Source: Symsagittifera roscoffensis
Taxonomy: Eukaryota; Xenacoelomorpha; Acoela; Convolutidae
DNA length: 64,000 bases
Direction of reading: 5' to 3'
NCBI RefSeq assembly: GCF_963678635.1
Contig: NC_087062.1
Location: 90,063,845-90,127,844, forward strand
Positions 1 to 10,297 of the stretch are shown here, one piece after another. The position numbers were made by a program, and so were the translations under genes. The notes below the pieces were generated by a model. The model ran no database searches. It had not been told where the DNA came from and saw only the letters and a program-made list of their open reading frames with translations. Each line of letters opens with the position of its first letter. Within the stretch, counting starts at the first letter, position 1.

Positions 1-181
1 AGATGAGCTCGTGGAAGCTGGTGCTGGTCGCAATGAAGGTCTTCCGGTTGCGGATGTCTGGACACATGAAGATGATGGTGAGAATGGAGAGAGAGCCGAA
101 CACTCCTAGAGACACCAGTAAGAAAATAACGGATATCGAAGCACATTCAAACATTTGAACAACGCAGTTCTCTTTTATCAT
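1..181 (-). CDS. Possible rhodopsin-like GPCR, N-terminus and first transmembrane helix (partial, runs off window)
   Basis: The minus-strand frame opens at an ATG (complement of 179-181) and stays open for 60 codons to the window edge. A short extracellular-type N-terminus with an EC pair (residues 12-13) is followed by a strongly hydrophobic helix (about residues 15-39). A polar turn C-P-D-I-R-N-R-K follows, then a second hydrophobic start (T-F-I-A-T-S-T-S-F-H-E-L). A helix, a P-x-(L/I)-R-N turn and an F-I-x-x-x-x-x-x-x-(D/E)-L stretch are the usual order at TM1/ICL1/TM2 of class A receptors. The conserved TM1 Asn is Ser here (L-G-V-F-G-S-L-S). The rest of the gene would lie to the left of the window. 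This is an inference from pattern only; another multi-pass membrane protein is possible. Confidence 0.42.
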   Translation of the reverse strand, partial: MIKENCVVQMFECASISVIFLLVSLGVFGSLSILTIIFMCPDIRNRKTFIATSTSFHELI

Positions 182-1577
182 CCAGATTTTCAATAGTGAG
201 GAAATCACATACGAAAGCACACACCTTTTATTCGGAAACGACATCAAATTTCAGAGTTTCAAAAATATCGGTGGCTGAATTGACCGGATGAGATTGAATG
301 CTTCGTTTGCTGTAAATGGCTGAACATTCAAAAAGCAACAAAAGAAAATAAATCAATCATCGGAAACGTTTCAGTTTCACAAAAAACGACCATTCATTCT
401 TTCCCATTCTTATTGCCCTCTTCATAATAAAACTTAAGAAAACAATTTGGCGCACTAAAATGAAGATAAAATTAAGTTTTAGATTTTCGTCTTAAATAAA
501 ATGGGGTGCGCGGGCTAGTGCTATCTACAGCTCAACACAATCCATCTACGAATAGAAGCCGACTCTGAGAACCGCTGCACACTCCCTCTAGTCCAAGTAG
601 CTAGAGTCACAGAACTACGCCCCTAGCTTCAATGACTTCACATAGAGAACTGTGTTTTTGAAATTGAAAGAAAATACGCTCATGACTTGGCATTTTGAAG
701 CGTTGATTATAAAAGAAACACTCCTCACTTTTTGACACGAGTAAGTAAATGATGATCTCTGAAACCGCAAATACCTCGCAGGCACTTTCATTAATAAAGC
801 CCTCTGAAACTGCCCCTATCACTCTTTGTAACGAGTTTTCAGCCTAGTGCAAAGCAATCAATTGCACCAGAGTATAGTCTGCCAGACCTTTACTGAGGGG
901 GTCTGAAACACCAGGATTTGCCTCTCAAAAGGTTGGCAAGTTGCCTTACCACCCACCTTACGAGTCCAAACCAACTTTCGGGCATAGTGCACTGTAAAAG
1001 ACATCATTTAGCACAAGGCATAACATGCCTTGTGTGTCACCCTCGTGCGAAAACTTCAGAAAAACTCATTGGCATTGGGATATTAACAATGAGCTTTTTA
1101 AACGGTCGGACTGACTGTACAACACAGTCAGTCCAAACTCGTCTGTTCAGACGGAAACAGGGGTTGCTTTAGACATACCCAGGTATGAATACCAGTGTCT
1201 TCCAAGACCGATCTGGCAGCTGGTCAACACCGTCAACCGTGCAACGTCATGCATCCTAACGAGGAAATTACAGGACACCAAATTATGATTCGAAACAAAA
1301 TAGCAGTATCCAGATTTTACAATGGCCTGATGTTCCAGAAAAAGACGAGTGAAATTCCAGAATAATGAATACGACCTGAACTGAGAGCCATATTAGGGAA
1401 ATAATAAAACTAGCTGCGTTAGTTGAAAGATACTTGTGACTGCGGTAAGTGGAAGATACTTTCGATTGCAGTTACTTAAAGTATCTTTCTGATTGCAGAA
1501 TCAGAAAGACAATTTAAAACAGAGACGCGTCAATTTGCAATCATGAAAAATTCATTTGCTGAACCAAGCCAGTACAT
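182..1577. other. Gene-free AT-rich stretch with one dispersed-repeat copy
   Basis: No convincing exon was seen on either strand. Positions 561-628 match 8129-8196 in the same orientation (both contain CTCTGAGAACCG, AGTAGCTAGA and ACAGAACTACGCC), so this is a dispersed repeat. The remainder is simple AT-rich sequence, with a small CAGTTACTT/AAGTATCTTTC reiteration near 1420-1510. Confidence 0.5.
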
Positions 1578-1782
1578 GGGGCTACAATAAATAAATAGAC
1601 ACTCAAATTCAACGAGCATATGAACAAAAGTTTTTTCTTTACGTTTTTGTCGTTTTCTCTGAAACTTAAAACAAATATAGGGTTGAACATTTTACACTTG
1701 CTAGATGAAATTATTTAGGGCGAAACTCAAAACATCCTGCTTTGAAGGCGTAGGGTAGCCAATATATCCTAAATTATTTTAG

Positions 1783-1946
1783 AGGTGTTCTTGATCTGGA
1801 AACAACATAAAAAATCTGAAGCCATGGTCTTAAATTGGTTCTTAGGGAGACTGAGGAGCTTGGTTCAGTCCTCAGACAACAGAAAACTGAAAAAGAGGTT
1901 AAATGAAAGAGTGATTCGGACCGGCTTCAAAAACTATCGTATTTAG
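1783..1946 (+). CDS. Exon-like segment, left arm copy; product not recognised
   Basis: A splice-acceptor-like sequence (ATTATTTTAG) ends at 1782 and is followed by an open frame (2 nt, then 53 codons) that stops at TAG 1944-1946. The peptide begins V-F-L-I-W-K and contains W-F-L-G-R-L-R-S-L, then a basic tail. The inverted copy at 2297..2113 has the same acceptor position, the same frame and a similar peptide (F-L-I-W-K ... W-F-L-G-R-L-M-S-L), with a length difference of 6 nt that keeps frame. That makes a duplicated 3'-terminal exon possible. I do not recognise the family, and the substitution pattern is not clearly that of a conserved protein. Confidence 0.3.
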
Positions 1947-2112
1947 TTTGACGACACAAACATGGGGGCAAGTTCACGAAAATTTGTCCAAATTTTAGAG
2001 ACAATATAAGTGCTATGAGAATCCTGTGTATAGATCGAAGCAGTCAGTTTTGCAAAACAATTGCGGGAGCAGCTCTTTTATTGGCTCATTTCGTTCATCC
2101 CCGAGAAATGAA

Positions 2113-2297
2113 TTATAAATATTTAACTCTTTTTTTTTTGACGCAAGACGGAGTCACTTTTTCAATTTTTTTCTTAGTAGTTTTTCCGTTGTATAAAGAG
2201 GAAGCCAAGCTCATCAGTCTCCCTAAAAACCAATGTATTACCATGTATTCAAATTTCTTATACTGTTCGCGAGGATGTTTCCAGATCAAGAACACCT
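2113..2297 (-). CDS. Exon-like segment, right arm copy (inverted); product not recognised
   Basis: On the minus strand an acceptor-like TTATTTCAG (complement of 2298-2306) precedes AGGTGTTCTTGATCTGG and a frame of about 60 codons ending at a stop complementary to 2113-2115. The peptide starts V-F-L-I-W-K-H-P-R-E and contains W-F-L-G-R-L-M-S-L, then a lysine-rich end. It aligns in frame with the left-arm copy at 1783..1946. Acceptor-like sites in both arms are the main support for an exon origin. The parent gene is unknown, and both copies may be dead. Confidence 0.3.
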
Positions 2298-2513
2298 CTG
2301 AAATAACTAAGCATATACTAGCTATTCTACGCCTTCAGAGCAATGTTTTTTGAGTTTCGACCCGGCTAAGTCTTTCTAAATAGTTTCATCTAGCAAGTGT
2401 TAAATTTTTAACCCTGTATCTTAATAAGTTGCAGAGAAAAAGACGGAAACGCGAAGAAAAATAGCTCGTTCATATGCTCGTTGAATCATGTGTCTAGTTA
2501 TTTTGGTAGCCCA

Positions 2514-4190
2514 GTGTAGCACAAAATGTTCGCACCACAGCCATGTGTGCATTATAAAAAAAGATTAAACTTGTAGCGTTTTTTTGAAGTTGGAATCAGC
2601 AAGTTCAATATACATTTACTACGAGCTGAATTTTTTTGAATTTCAATAATTATAGAAAAGGCTTAAACATTTGATAAAAAGGATCCTCTGTCCGCTCTGA
2701 CATAATCTAAAAGAAAAACTTCACATTAGTTTTTTCCGATGATCAGAAGTTGTATCTCGATTCACGACTGAATAAGATTTGAAGTCCATCTGACCTTTAT
2801 TTCGGTAACTGATTTTGGGTTTAAAATATGGCCCAAAATCTAATTTCCGTTGCTGCAGAATGAATTTTGAGTTTTTGAATCGATGTTTCATAGTCCTTTT
2901 CGCCTTCCTTTTGTAGCATTTACTAAAACTTATCGCCCTTCTACTGATGTTATTGCTAGCAGTATCTACAAATTAAAAAACCAATAAAATTTTAATTATT
3001 TGTCTTGATATTGTGAATAAATTACTAAAGAGTATAAATAGCCCTGAGCAATAAATCTCACTCGCATTGACAAAAATGGGTAATTTAAAAATGGATTAAG
3101 ATAATTATCTATAAGAAAATTATCTAGAAAAAATGGATGAATTTAAAGTGATTTTGAATCGATTTAAATTGATCTCATTTAGTAGTGACCCATGTATGTT
3201 CTAGGTCTGAATCTGGCTCTGAGCACGACTGCATTTGTGACAAAATCCATACATGCATCAGATCTGATCCTGACTTTTCATGTTCAAATGAAACATAGTC
3301 CACAAGATTTGAAATCGGCAAGATTTTAAGATGCTCAGATATGATTTGAAATAAGTTTTTTATTTGAATGGTTTTTCCGACTCGCTAAATTCCATCCAAA
3401 TCTCACTTGAATCAGATTTTGAGCTCAAAAATATGCAACGAAATCATAGAACATTATCATTTTATATCTGATTTCCAAGTTTTTGTAGGGTACGGGCATG
3501 CATATTTTTGTGTTCAAAATCTGATTATTAGATATTTTACTTGGCACGAGTAAACTTATGAAACAAAAAAAGAAAAAGTTCATCTCATCCATGAAAAGCA
3601 CGTAACTTTTATGAACAATTAGAAAAAAAGTCCCATCGTACTATCACACTACGCTACACTTGTGTAAAACCACCTATGAGAATAGAAATTATGAAATGTG
3701 GGGGGGGGGGGGGGGCAGAATATGGGCTTTATATTATCGATTTTCATACTGTATATAATCTCTATAAAATCTGTTCCAATCTACTTTAACCCATCTTTGC
3801 CAGTGCGGGCAGCACCTAATAAACTTTTAAATATGAGAGTTAAAATTTGCAATAGATGACTTCATAGACCACTTTGTCCAGAGTTCTATTGTTCCGAGTA
3901 ATGCGTAGTTGACTGCACTTTGAGAAATTCGGCGGCCTGAAACACAGATAACCATTATATGCCTTTTTTACGCTACCTGATTCGTATGACTCACTTTCTA
4001 AAACGATTCAATCACGAGGTAAAAGACCTGCACACTGGCTCTTCAGTTCTTAAGGGAGAACTACTGATCTGCCAATTTGAAAATACATGATTTTTTGTAA
4101 GTTATTTCACTGGACTGGGTAATTCTTTCTCAACCAGACAAAACAAGCTCGGATTGTAGCGGGAATCGAACAACAGACCTCAAAACAAAT
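2514..4190. other. Gene-free AT-rich stretch with a G16 tract
   Basis: No exon-like signal was seen. A run of 16 G lies at 3700-3715. The rest is AT-rich intergenic or intronic sequence with scattered short self-similarities (GATTTGAAAT- and AATCTGATT-type words) and no clear element. Confidence 0.5.
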
Positions 4191-4440
4191 GAAACATAGC
4201 CAACAGACAGTTGGAAAAGAGTCAATGAACGCATGTAAGCAAAAAAATACTATCTTGTTTTTGAAAAAGTGTCAATTTCGAAACATAGTCAACAGACAGT
4301 TGGAAAAGAGTCAATGAACGCATGTAAGCAAAAAAATACTATCTTGTTTTTGAAAAAGTGTCAATTTCGAAACATAGTCAACAGACAGTTGGAAAAGAGT
4401 CAATGAACGCAAGTAAACAGAAAAACTGACTCGCTTTTTT
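4191..4440. repeat. 89-bp tandem repeat, about 2.7 copies
   Basis: Copies begin at 4191, 4280 and 4369, each starting GAAACATAG(C/T)CAACAGACAG and continuing TTGGAAAAGAGTCAATGAACGC. A single copy recurs at 15443-15530, immediately beside the same downstream repeat. The 4.2-5.2 kb and 15.4-16.2 kb blocks are therefore copies of one larger segment. Confidence 0.85.
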
Positions 4441-4623
4441 TTTAATAATCTCAACTTTCCAAATTCTAAGAAAAAAAACAGATGCCTTTAAAGCTCTTTG
4501 AATTTATAGAACTATTTAAGGTTTGTACATTTTGATAAAATTAACTCAATTTGAGAAAACTGAATCAATAGGTAAAATTTTAATTTCACTGGGAGTCTGA
4601 AAAAATAAAACTAACTTTAAAAA

Positions 4624-4692
4624 CTAGAAGTCGGTCACGTTTTTCGTGGCCTGTATACTTTTGCTTGCTGTTCGATAGTGGAGTTTGCCTTC
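4624..4692 (-). CDS. GALT: GALT terminal exon, candidate A
   Basis: On the minus strand a good acceptor (oligo-T then ACAG) precedes 22 codons and a TAG stop. The segment starts E-G-K-L-H-Y-R-T-A and ends N-V-T-D-F. It is phase 0, compatible with the preceding exon, which ends at I-T-P-E-M. GALT proteins end with a short helix followed by an E/D-x-H-(Y/F)-basic motif near the C-terminus, which this resembles. The A-A-x-x-L-R helix normally found between T-P-E and H-Y is missing, so an unseen small exon may lie between, or this lineage may have lost it. Using this exon gives a protein of about 384 residues. The neighbouring copy at 5051..5016 is the alternative. Confidence 0.42.
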   Translation of the reverse strand, partial: EGKLHYRTASKSIQATKNVTDF

Positions 4693-5015
4693 CTGTAAAA
4701 AAAAACAATGAATAAAATTAAAAAAAAAATTTAAAGACAAACGCGAAATTTTTTTTAAATAGCCTGAACAAATTTTAAGACTTTTCCTGAAAAAAAAATC
4801 ATCGCGACCTGTATATGAGTCTGAACTAAGCTCATTCACTCTTATTTTTAAAGAAGATGGCCTTGAAGCTCTTTGAATTTACAGAACAATATATGGTTGA
4901 AATTTTATGAATAAAATTACCCCAATAAGAGCAGAGTAAACTGGATCAATAGGTAAAAAATTTTTACTTGTCTGGTAAAACTGAAATTAGAAGTCGATCA
5001 TGTTTTCATAGAAGT

Positions 5016-5051
5016 TTACACTTTAGCTGCTTTATAGTGAAAATTACCTTC
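5016..5051 (-). CDS. GALT: GALT terminal exon, candidate B (alternative to 4692..4624)
   Basis: This is the minus-strand copy of the same short exon-like segment. After a weak acceptor (TTAAAAG) come 11 codons, E-G-N-F-H-Y-K-A-A-K-V, and TAA. It is phase 0 and so also joins to I-T-P-E-M of the preceding exon. It lies closer to that exon, but its acceptor lacks the long pyrimidine tract of candidate A. Retention of the H-Y-(K/R) core in both copies suggests the core was once coding. Using this exon gives about 373 residues. Confidence 0.3.
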   Translation of the reverse strand, partial: EGNFHYKAAKV

Positions 5052-5216
5052 CTTTTAACAAAAGAAATGAGCTGAAATTGAAAAGAACTCAAAAGTCAAC
5101 CCACAAAAAGTAAACTTGAGCCTGAACAAATTTTGACTTTTCCTGAAAAAAAACTTATCACGACCTATATAAAAGTCTAAACTGCGTTCATTAACTATTG
5201 TAAAAATAACTTTTAA

Positions 5217-6078
<862 letters not shown>

Positions 6079-6100
6079 TTATAAAGTAACTATAATTAAC

Positions 6101-6142
6101 CTCTTTTGAGCATTCTTGGGGCAAGAAATCACTAGACCAAAT
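6101..6142 (-). CDS. GALT: GALT exon 6 (42-nt micro-exon)
   Basis: This 42-nt exon lies between CTGTTTTAG and GAG|GTTAAT and encodes I-W-S-S-D-F-L-P-Q-E-C-S-K-E, phase 0 to 0. It fits exactly between the HPH exon (ending H-C-Q) and exon 7 (starting D-T-C-L-R). Together they reproduce the family pattern Q-(V/I)-W-(A/S)-S-x-F-L-P with the same residue count as human GALT up to the K-H-G / Q-H-G position. It sits only 64 bp upstream of exon 7. Confidence 0.9.
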
Positions 6143-6185
6143 CTAAAACAGCGAACAATATCATGAAATCAACACACAGGCGAAA

Positions 6186-6775
6186 CTGCGCTTAACGAAC
6201 CTTAGCGAGAATACGACAAAAACGAGCTTTATAAAGTGAAACAAGAAAAAATAGAAATAAACCTCGAATTAGTAAAACTTCGCTACACATGGGCTTCGAA
6301 CGTGCGAACTCGAGAAATGAAGTCTCACGCCCTGACCTCTCGGCCACGAGCGCGTAATCACCGGCAAACACTAATCACAAGAAAGCAGCTACGTATGCTA
6401 ACAAATTGCCAATGCGATGCAGTAAAAATGGCACCAAATAGCCACAATTTTGCAAGTAATAGTTAATAGTTTGGAATAAAAAAACTGAAGGCATCCACAC
6501 TAAATTTACATGTCATAAATTGGAAAGCACATTATGTATATATTATGCAATTTGAAAATTGCGAGTTATATTGAGTTTCTGAAATCGCGTTGTTATTATT
6601 GTTATGTTGTTTGAAACAAATACATTTTTTTCGGATCATTTGATGAATTTAAAATGCACCCACTGCGTTAACTTATAATTATTCTAATGTCAAAGCACAT
6701 GCTATCGAAAAGCCGTAAAAGTGCCCCCAAAGTGCCACCAATATTGGCGACTTAGGATAGAAAAAAAGAGCACTA
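6186..6775. repeat. Dispersed repeat with tRNA-derived (SINE-like) head, copy 1
   Basis: This segment matches 9635-10255 in the same orientation, with many substitutions; both lie in GALT introns. Shared words include AAGCAGCTAC, AATTGCCAATGC, GGCACCAA and TTGATGAATT. A Pol III promoter-bearing tRNA-like body is at 6282-6354 on the minus strand. Confidence 0.65.
6282..6354 (-). repeat. tRNA-Ser/Leu-like SINE head
   Basis: The minus strand reads GCGCTCGTGGCCGAGAGGTC at the 5' end, a near-canonical A box. ACGTTCGAAGCCC near the 3' end resembles a B box (GTTCGAA). The acceptor arms pair poorly and the variable region is abnormal, so this is a tRNA-derived retroelement head rather than a tRNA gene. 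Confidence 0.6.
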
Positions 6776-7674
6776 ACGCTCAGTAAAGTACGGTAAAGTA
6801 AATAGAACAGGTAAAATGAATAGCATTGCCCCTTTTTACTCGCGATAGTGAAGTTTAAATCGAGACTATAAATTAAGACGAGATAGCGAAGCGCTACTTC
6901 TTAAGCCCAGGTTGACCAAAATGCTAATCATACAATTTTTATGCAAATCCATAAGTACAGAAAACTGCATGGAAGGTCTATGAGTCTAGTAACTTTTTAT
7001 ACATGAAAGTTCTTTGTACATAAAAGACAGTTCTTTGAAAATTCGATGACAAAAATGACAAAGATGAGCAAAATGTATGAATATTGTATGATTAGTATTG
7101 TTTCATAGACTTAATTTATGGAATTGTATGATTAGCATTTTCGTTCTATGGAAGTGAACCCGGAAGTCCACAATTTTCTCACAAAAAAACCATATTACAC
7201 CGGCTTCATAGGAAAAAAACAGAATCGACAATATAAATTGAACGTGAACAAATCCCTCTTAATTTTGGAACCTCTTTTTCAGAAAATCCAACCACTCTTT
7301 ATTAATTCAATTTTGTTACTCTTTGCAGGTTATAGAGAAAAAATTCGGGGGATATTTATTTTTCGCTTTACCAAAAAAACTAGTTTTCTTGGCTCTCTTC
7401 ATCTATTCCCTCACTTATTTAATTGTACCTAGTAAAAAGTAACCACCACAACAAATAATAAAACCAATGGTTAGGCATATGTGGATTTCGTACCTGGTAA
7501 AGAATTCCCCCTTTTGTAACCAGGGAAATAATTGAATAGATCCGTTTTCTGACTGCTTTCTGGTTATGATGCAAGTGGTTTTTCGAAGATTGGGAAAAAG
7601 CGCAAAAAAGAAAAGCGCAAAAAAGCTGGGAACGTTCAAAATTACATGGATAAATTCAAGAGATGGGCACTAAC
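6776..7674. other. GALT: GALT intron 5, remaining part
   Basis: AT-rich intron between exons 5 and 6. Nothing beyond short self-similar AT-rich words was seen; the open frame at 7148-7432 has no recognisable content. Confidence 0.5.
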
Positions 7675-7715
7675 TTGGCAATGAGGATGAGGATTGGAGC
7701 ATCCCATAATTTGGC
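7675..7715 (-). CDS. GALT: GALT exon 5 (41-nt micro-exon with the HPH active site)
   Basis: This 41-nt exon is flanked by ATTTCAG and CAA|GTTAGT. With the split Gly from exon 4 it encodes G-Q-I-M-G-C-S-N-P-H-P-H-C-Q. The H-P-H triad is the catalytic signature of GALT: the second His becomes uridylylated in the ping-pong reaction (His186 in human GALT). The motif is complete. The exon completes the codon begun by exon 4 and ends on a codon boundary. Confidence 0.95.
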
Positions 7716-8979
7716 CTGAAATGCAAATTTTCAAATCAACTTCTAACATTGTTAATTCTTTGCGGAACAGATTTGCACGGTCTTCTTTCAAAACAATTTT
7801 GTTTCTATTTAGTCTGTCAAAGACACCGAACTCATACACTCAGACAGAGAAACATCAAACTGGGAACATCAAGCTGTCAAAGACACCGAACACAGAGAAA
7901 AATTTAGGATTGAGTCCCAGTTCTCAGAGTGGCTGTTGAGAGGTGCTCGCTCACTAGTGCTGTCCAACTACCGCTCCGTGCGGAGACTTTTGCCTGCTGT
8001 GTTTCCACCCTGGGCCGGTTCGCCTCTCATCATACAACCTGGTCATGTCGCTTGCACTACACAACCATATTGACATAGAGCTTAGTGTGGACACCAGATC
8101 AACACAAGCCACCAACCAACAGTGTCCCACTCTGAGAACCGATCCCACACTCCCTGTCGTCCCAGTAGCTAGACTTACAGAACTACGCCACTAGTTCCGA
8201 CAACCAATTTCGATCAATGAAAAAGTTGACCATAGAACTATCTTTTTTTTTACTTTTTCTGAATTCTGTTGATTTTTTGAAGAAGATATCATGATGAAAG
8301 TTCATACGAGAGTGTTAAAGCCGACAAGGTGAAAGGAAGGATATGATTATTATCTTATTAAAATAACACCAGCAAAATTTTACATGCAAAATTTTGTTTA
8401 GCAATTTCCGGTTTTCTTAAGAATTGGTATAAGTACGAAGCAGGCTATTTCACATATTTGGTTTTCACACTTCATTTTAATTGAACGTAAAGAATAAACA
8501 TATATTCGAATTTTTATTTTTTCCCGAAACATTCTGGCTTTTCGAGAAAAAATCTGATGGAAATAGTTCGGAAACAGAGTTTTTGAAGCCCAGAAAGGTG
8601 AAAGATATCATCGCATTAAATGCATCTTACGCAGTTTTTTGCTCGAGTTTCATGACTAAGGCGTACTTAATCTACAATTGCAGCACAAAATAATCTCAAT
8701 AATCAGACAACCTCTTCAACCTGGAGCTGAAAAAACCTAATATTCAAAACCTGGAAACTTGGTTTTTCAGATAGTTCGGAACCAATTAACATGATCCCCC
8801 TAATGCACTGTAAGAAGGTGTTAAGTTGGTTCTTTGTTGGAGTTTTCAACCAATCAGAATCCAGTTTTTATCCGCCTTACTAGGCACTTTCAATCTAACT
8901 TAAACAGTGAGTCGGAGGATCTTAACTTGGTTTATTCAGGACATGAGAACATAAATTTAATCTGATATTTAATACATAC
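7716..8979. other. GALT: GALT intron 4
   Basis: An AT-rich intron of about 1.26 kb. It contains the second copy of a dispersed repeat at 8129-8196 (first copy at 561-628), with related flanking sequence from about 7957. CTGTCAAAGACACCGAAC occurs twice (near 7815 and 7875). No other exon was seen. Confidence 0.5.
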
Positions 8980-9125
8980 CCTTGTTTTCGAATATCTGCA
9001 CCCACTTATAAGTTTTGCCCAGGTGCAACAGTCGATCACACCAGCTGTCAATCACAACCCTGATTTGAAGCTGGCTCATCAGAGGAATGGTCAGGCTGGA
9101 ATCGGGGTGGAAACACATGACTTCG
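8980..9125 (-). CDS. GALT: GALT exon 4
   Basis: This 146-nt exon is bounded by ATTGTTTCAG and AAGG|GTATGT. Its first base completes the last codon of exon 3 and its last base begins the Gly completed by exon 5. It encodes E-V-M-C-F-H-P-D-S-S-L-T-I-P-L-M-S near the start and W-V-Q-I-F-E-N-K-G at the end. These correspond to the V-M-C-F-H-P...T-L-P-L-M-S and V-Q-I-F-E-N-K-G blocks that precede the HPH motif in eukaryotic GALT. The frame is intact. Confidence 0.94.
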
Positions 9126-9376
9126 CTGAAACAATGAAACCAAAATACTCTAGAAACCCTGGACGTCTGGGTTAGATTTGGAAGGAAGATGAGGGTTTCG
9201 AAAAGCAAAATTGAATTCAGGGAGGACTTATAACTATGTCTCACTTATATCACAAAAACCGCCAATTCAAACACTTCTGTCAGTTTGCGCCTATATCATA
9301 TGGTAGCTATGAAAGTATGACGCTGTAACTGTTTCCCTTTGTAAGATAGTGTAGCGCCTCAAAAAAGTGAACTTAC

Positions 9377-9525
9377 CAGTACCCATAGGCGGATTTGTTG
9401 ACAAATAGATCATCATCGCTTTCTTCCCTTTCGAAGGTTTTCTCGCCACTTTCTAGCCCTGTTCTGGGCAACAGTGCCGGGAAGTCGTTTGGAAATGTAT
9501 ATACTGAATCATAATCCGGGTTCAC
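9377..9525 (-). CDS. GALT: GALT exon 3
   Basis: This 149-nt exon is flanked by GAATTCTCAG and TACTG|GTAAGT. It starts at phase 0 with V-N-P-D-Y-D-S and continues F-P-N-D-F-P-A-L-L-P. An acidic variable loop (E-R-E-E-S-D-D-D-L-F) leads to N-K-S-A-Y-G-Y and a split Cys codon. It matches the family pattern V-N-P-x-Y-D-S-x-F-x-F-x-N-D-F-P-A-L. The upstream partner is exon 2, whose last codons are R-S-N-G-Q. The two are separated by an intron of about 8 kb with a GC donor. Confidence 0.93.
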
Positions 9526-10297
9526 CTGAGAATTCAAAATTGAGAAAATTAGTAAACCGTTTTAAAATAGTTTCCATTTTCAAAGCACTTTGTTTGCCAC
9601 GAAAAAACATTTTAAATTTACAACACAGAAGCGAAGCTGCGCTTCTCAAACACTTGCGAAAACACGACCAAAAAGCAGCTCTATCAAGTGAAAAAAGAAA
9701 AAAGTAGAAATAAGCCTCGATTAGCAAAAACTCGGCTATGCGTGGGATTCGAATCTGCGACATACTGCAGTCCAGAGCTTTTGAATCTCACGCACTATCC
9801 ACACAGCTACGCAAGTTTAACAATCCATAAGCACTAATCACAAATAAAGCAGCTACATATGCTTATAAATTGCCAATGCCATTCAGCAAAAGTGAAAAGT
9901 GGCACCAAATACAAATAGACTCAGTTTTGCAAGTAATAATTTGGAATATATCAAACTGAACGCATCCCCATTAACTTGCACGTAGCAAATCGCAAATCAT
10001 AAAGCCACATTTTGTATAAGTTACGCATTTCAAAAACTGCGAAATTTATTGAGTTAGAACATTTCTGAACTCGAGTTTTCATTATTGTTATGTTGTTCGA
10101 AACAAAATTTGTTTTTCGGTTCATTTGATGAATTAAAAATTCACCAACTGTGTCAACTTATTACGATTCAAATCTCAAAACATATTCTATTAAAACGCTG
10201 CAAAGGCGCCCATAAAAGTGGCACCAATATGTGCGACTTAGGTTGGTTAAAAAGAAGAATCGTACTAATACACTCGCCACTTGCAGTAAAATAAAAC
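9526..10297. repeat. Dispersed repeat with tRNA-derived head, copy 2, at the 3' end of GALT intron 2
   Basis: Positions 9635-10255 match 6186-6775. The element begins with GAAGCTGCGCTTCTCAAAC-like sequence and includes the tRNA-like body at 9735-9812. The remainder is AT-rich intron. Confidence 0.6.
9735..9812 (-). repeat. tRNA-like SINE head, second copy
   Basis: The minus strand reads GCGTAGCTGTGTGGATAGTG at the A-box end and GCAGATTCGAATCCCACGC at the B-box end, the latter near-canonical. The terminal GCGTAGC and GCATAGC cannot pair as a proper acceptor stem, so it is a tRNA-derived repeat rather than a gene. It has a better B box than the 6.3-kb copy. Confidence 0.6.

Larger units (their letters stand above)
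1578..2513. repeat. Imperfect inverted duplication (about 360-bp arms, about 200-bp loop)
   Basis: The left arm (about 1578-1935) is the diverged reverse complement of the right arm (about 2140-2513). Shared landmarks from the outside inward are GGGCTAC, AACGAGCATATGAAC, CACTTGCTAGATGAAA, AGGTGTTCTTGATCTGG and TTCTTAGGGAGACTGA. The arms differ by many substitutions and small indels, so the duplication is old. Each arm contains the same exon-like segment, described separately. It could be a foldback transposon or an inverted gene-fragment duplication. I saw no clear target-site duplication. Confidence 0.6.
4470..5216. repeat. Two tandem copies of a ~375-bp segment carrying the GALT terminal-exon sequence
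   Basis: Copy A (about 4470-4850) and copy B (about 4857-5216) share TGAAGCTCTTTGAATTTA, CTGGATCAATAGGTAAA-like, GAAGTCG, GCCTGAACAAATTTT and CGACCT(G/A)TATA. Each contains a short minus-strand open segment with E-G-x-x-H-Y-(R/K) after an AG. Related copies occur at 15.53-16.26 kb and once in each unit of the 2.4-kb tandem block. This places the GALT end inside a reiterated segment. Confidence 0.7.

Noticed and set aside
4700-4820. AG-GAAAAGTCTTAAAATTTG segment considered as the missing A-A-x-x-L-R exon of GALT
   Set aside because: In the required phase it meets a stop at the fourth codon, and the equivalent in the neighbouring copy shows no helix-like similarity.
6282-6354. A genuine tRNA-Ser gene
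   Set aside because: A and B boxes are present, but the acceptor stem does not pair and no proper terminator-bounded cloverleaf forms; it is better explained as a SINE head.
7415-7639. Minus-strand open frame next to the HPH exon, considered as GALT exon 6
   Set aside because: It lacks W-x-S-x-F-L-P; the 42-nt exon at 6142..6101 carries that motif with correct phases and residue count.
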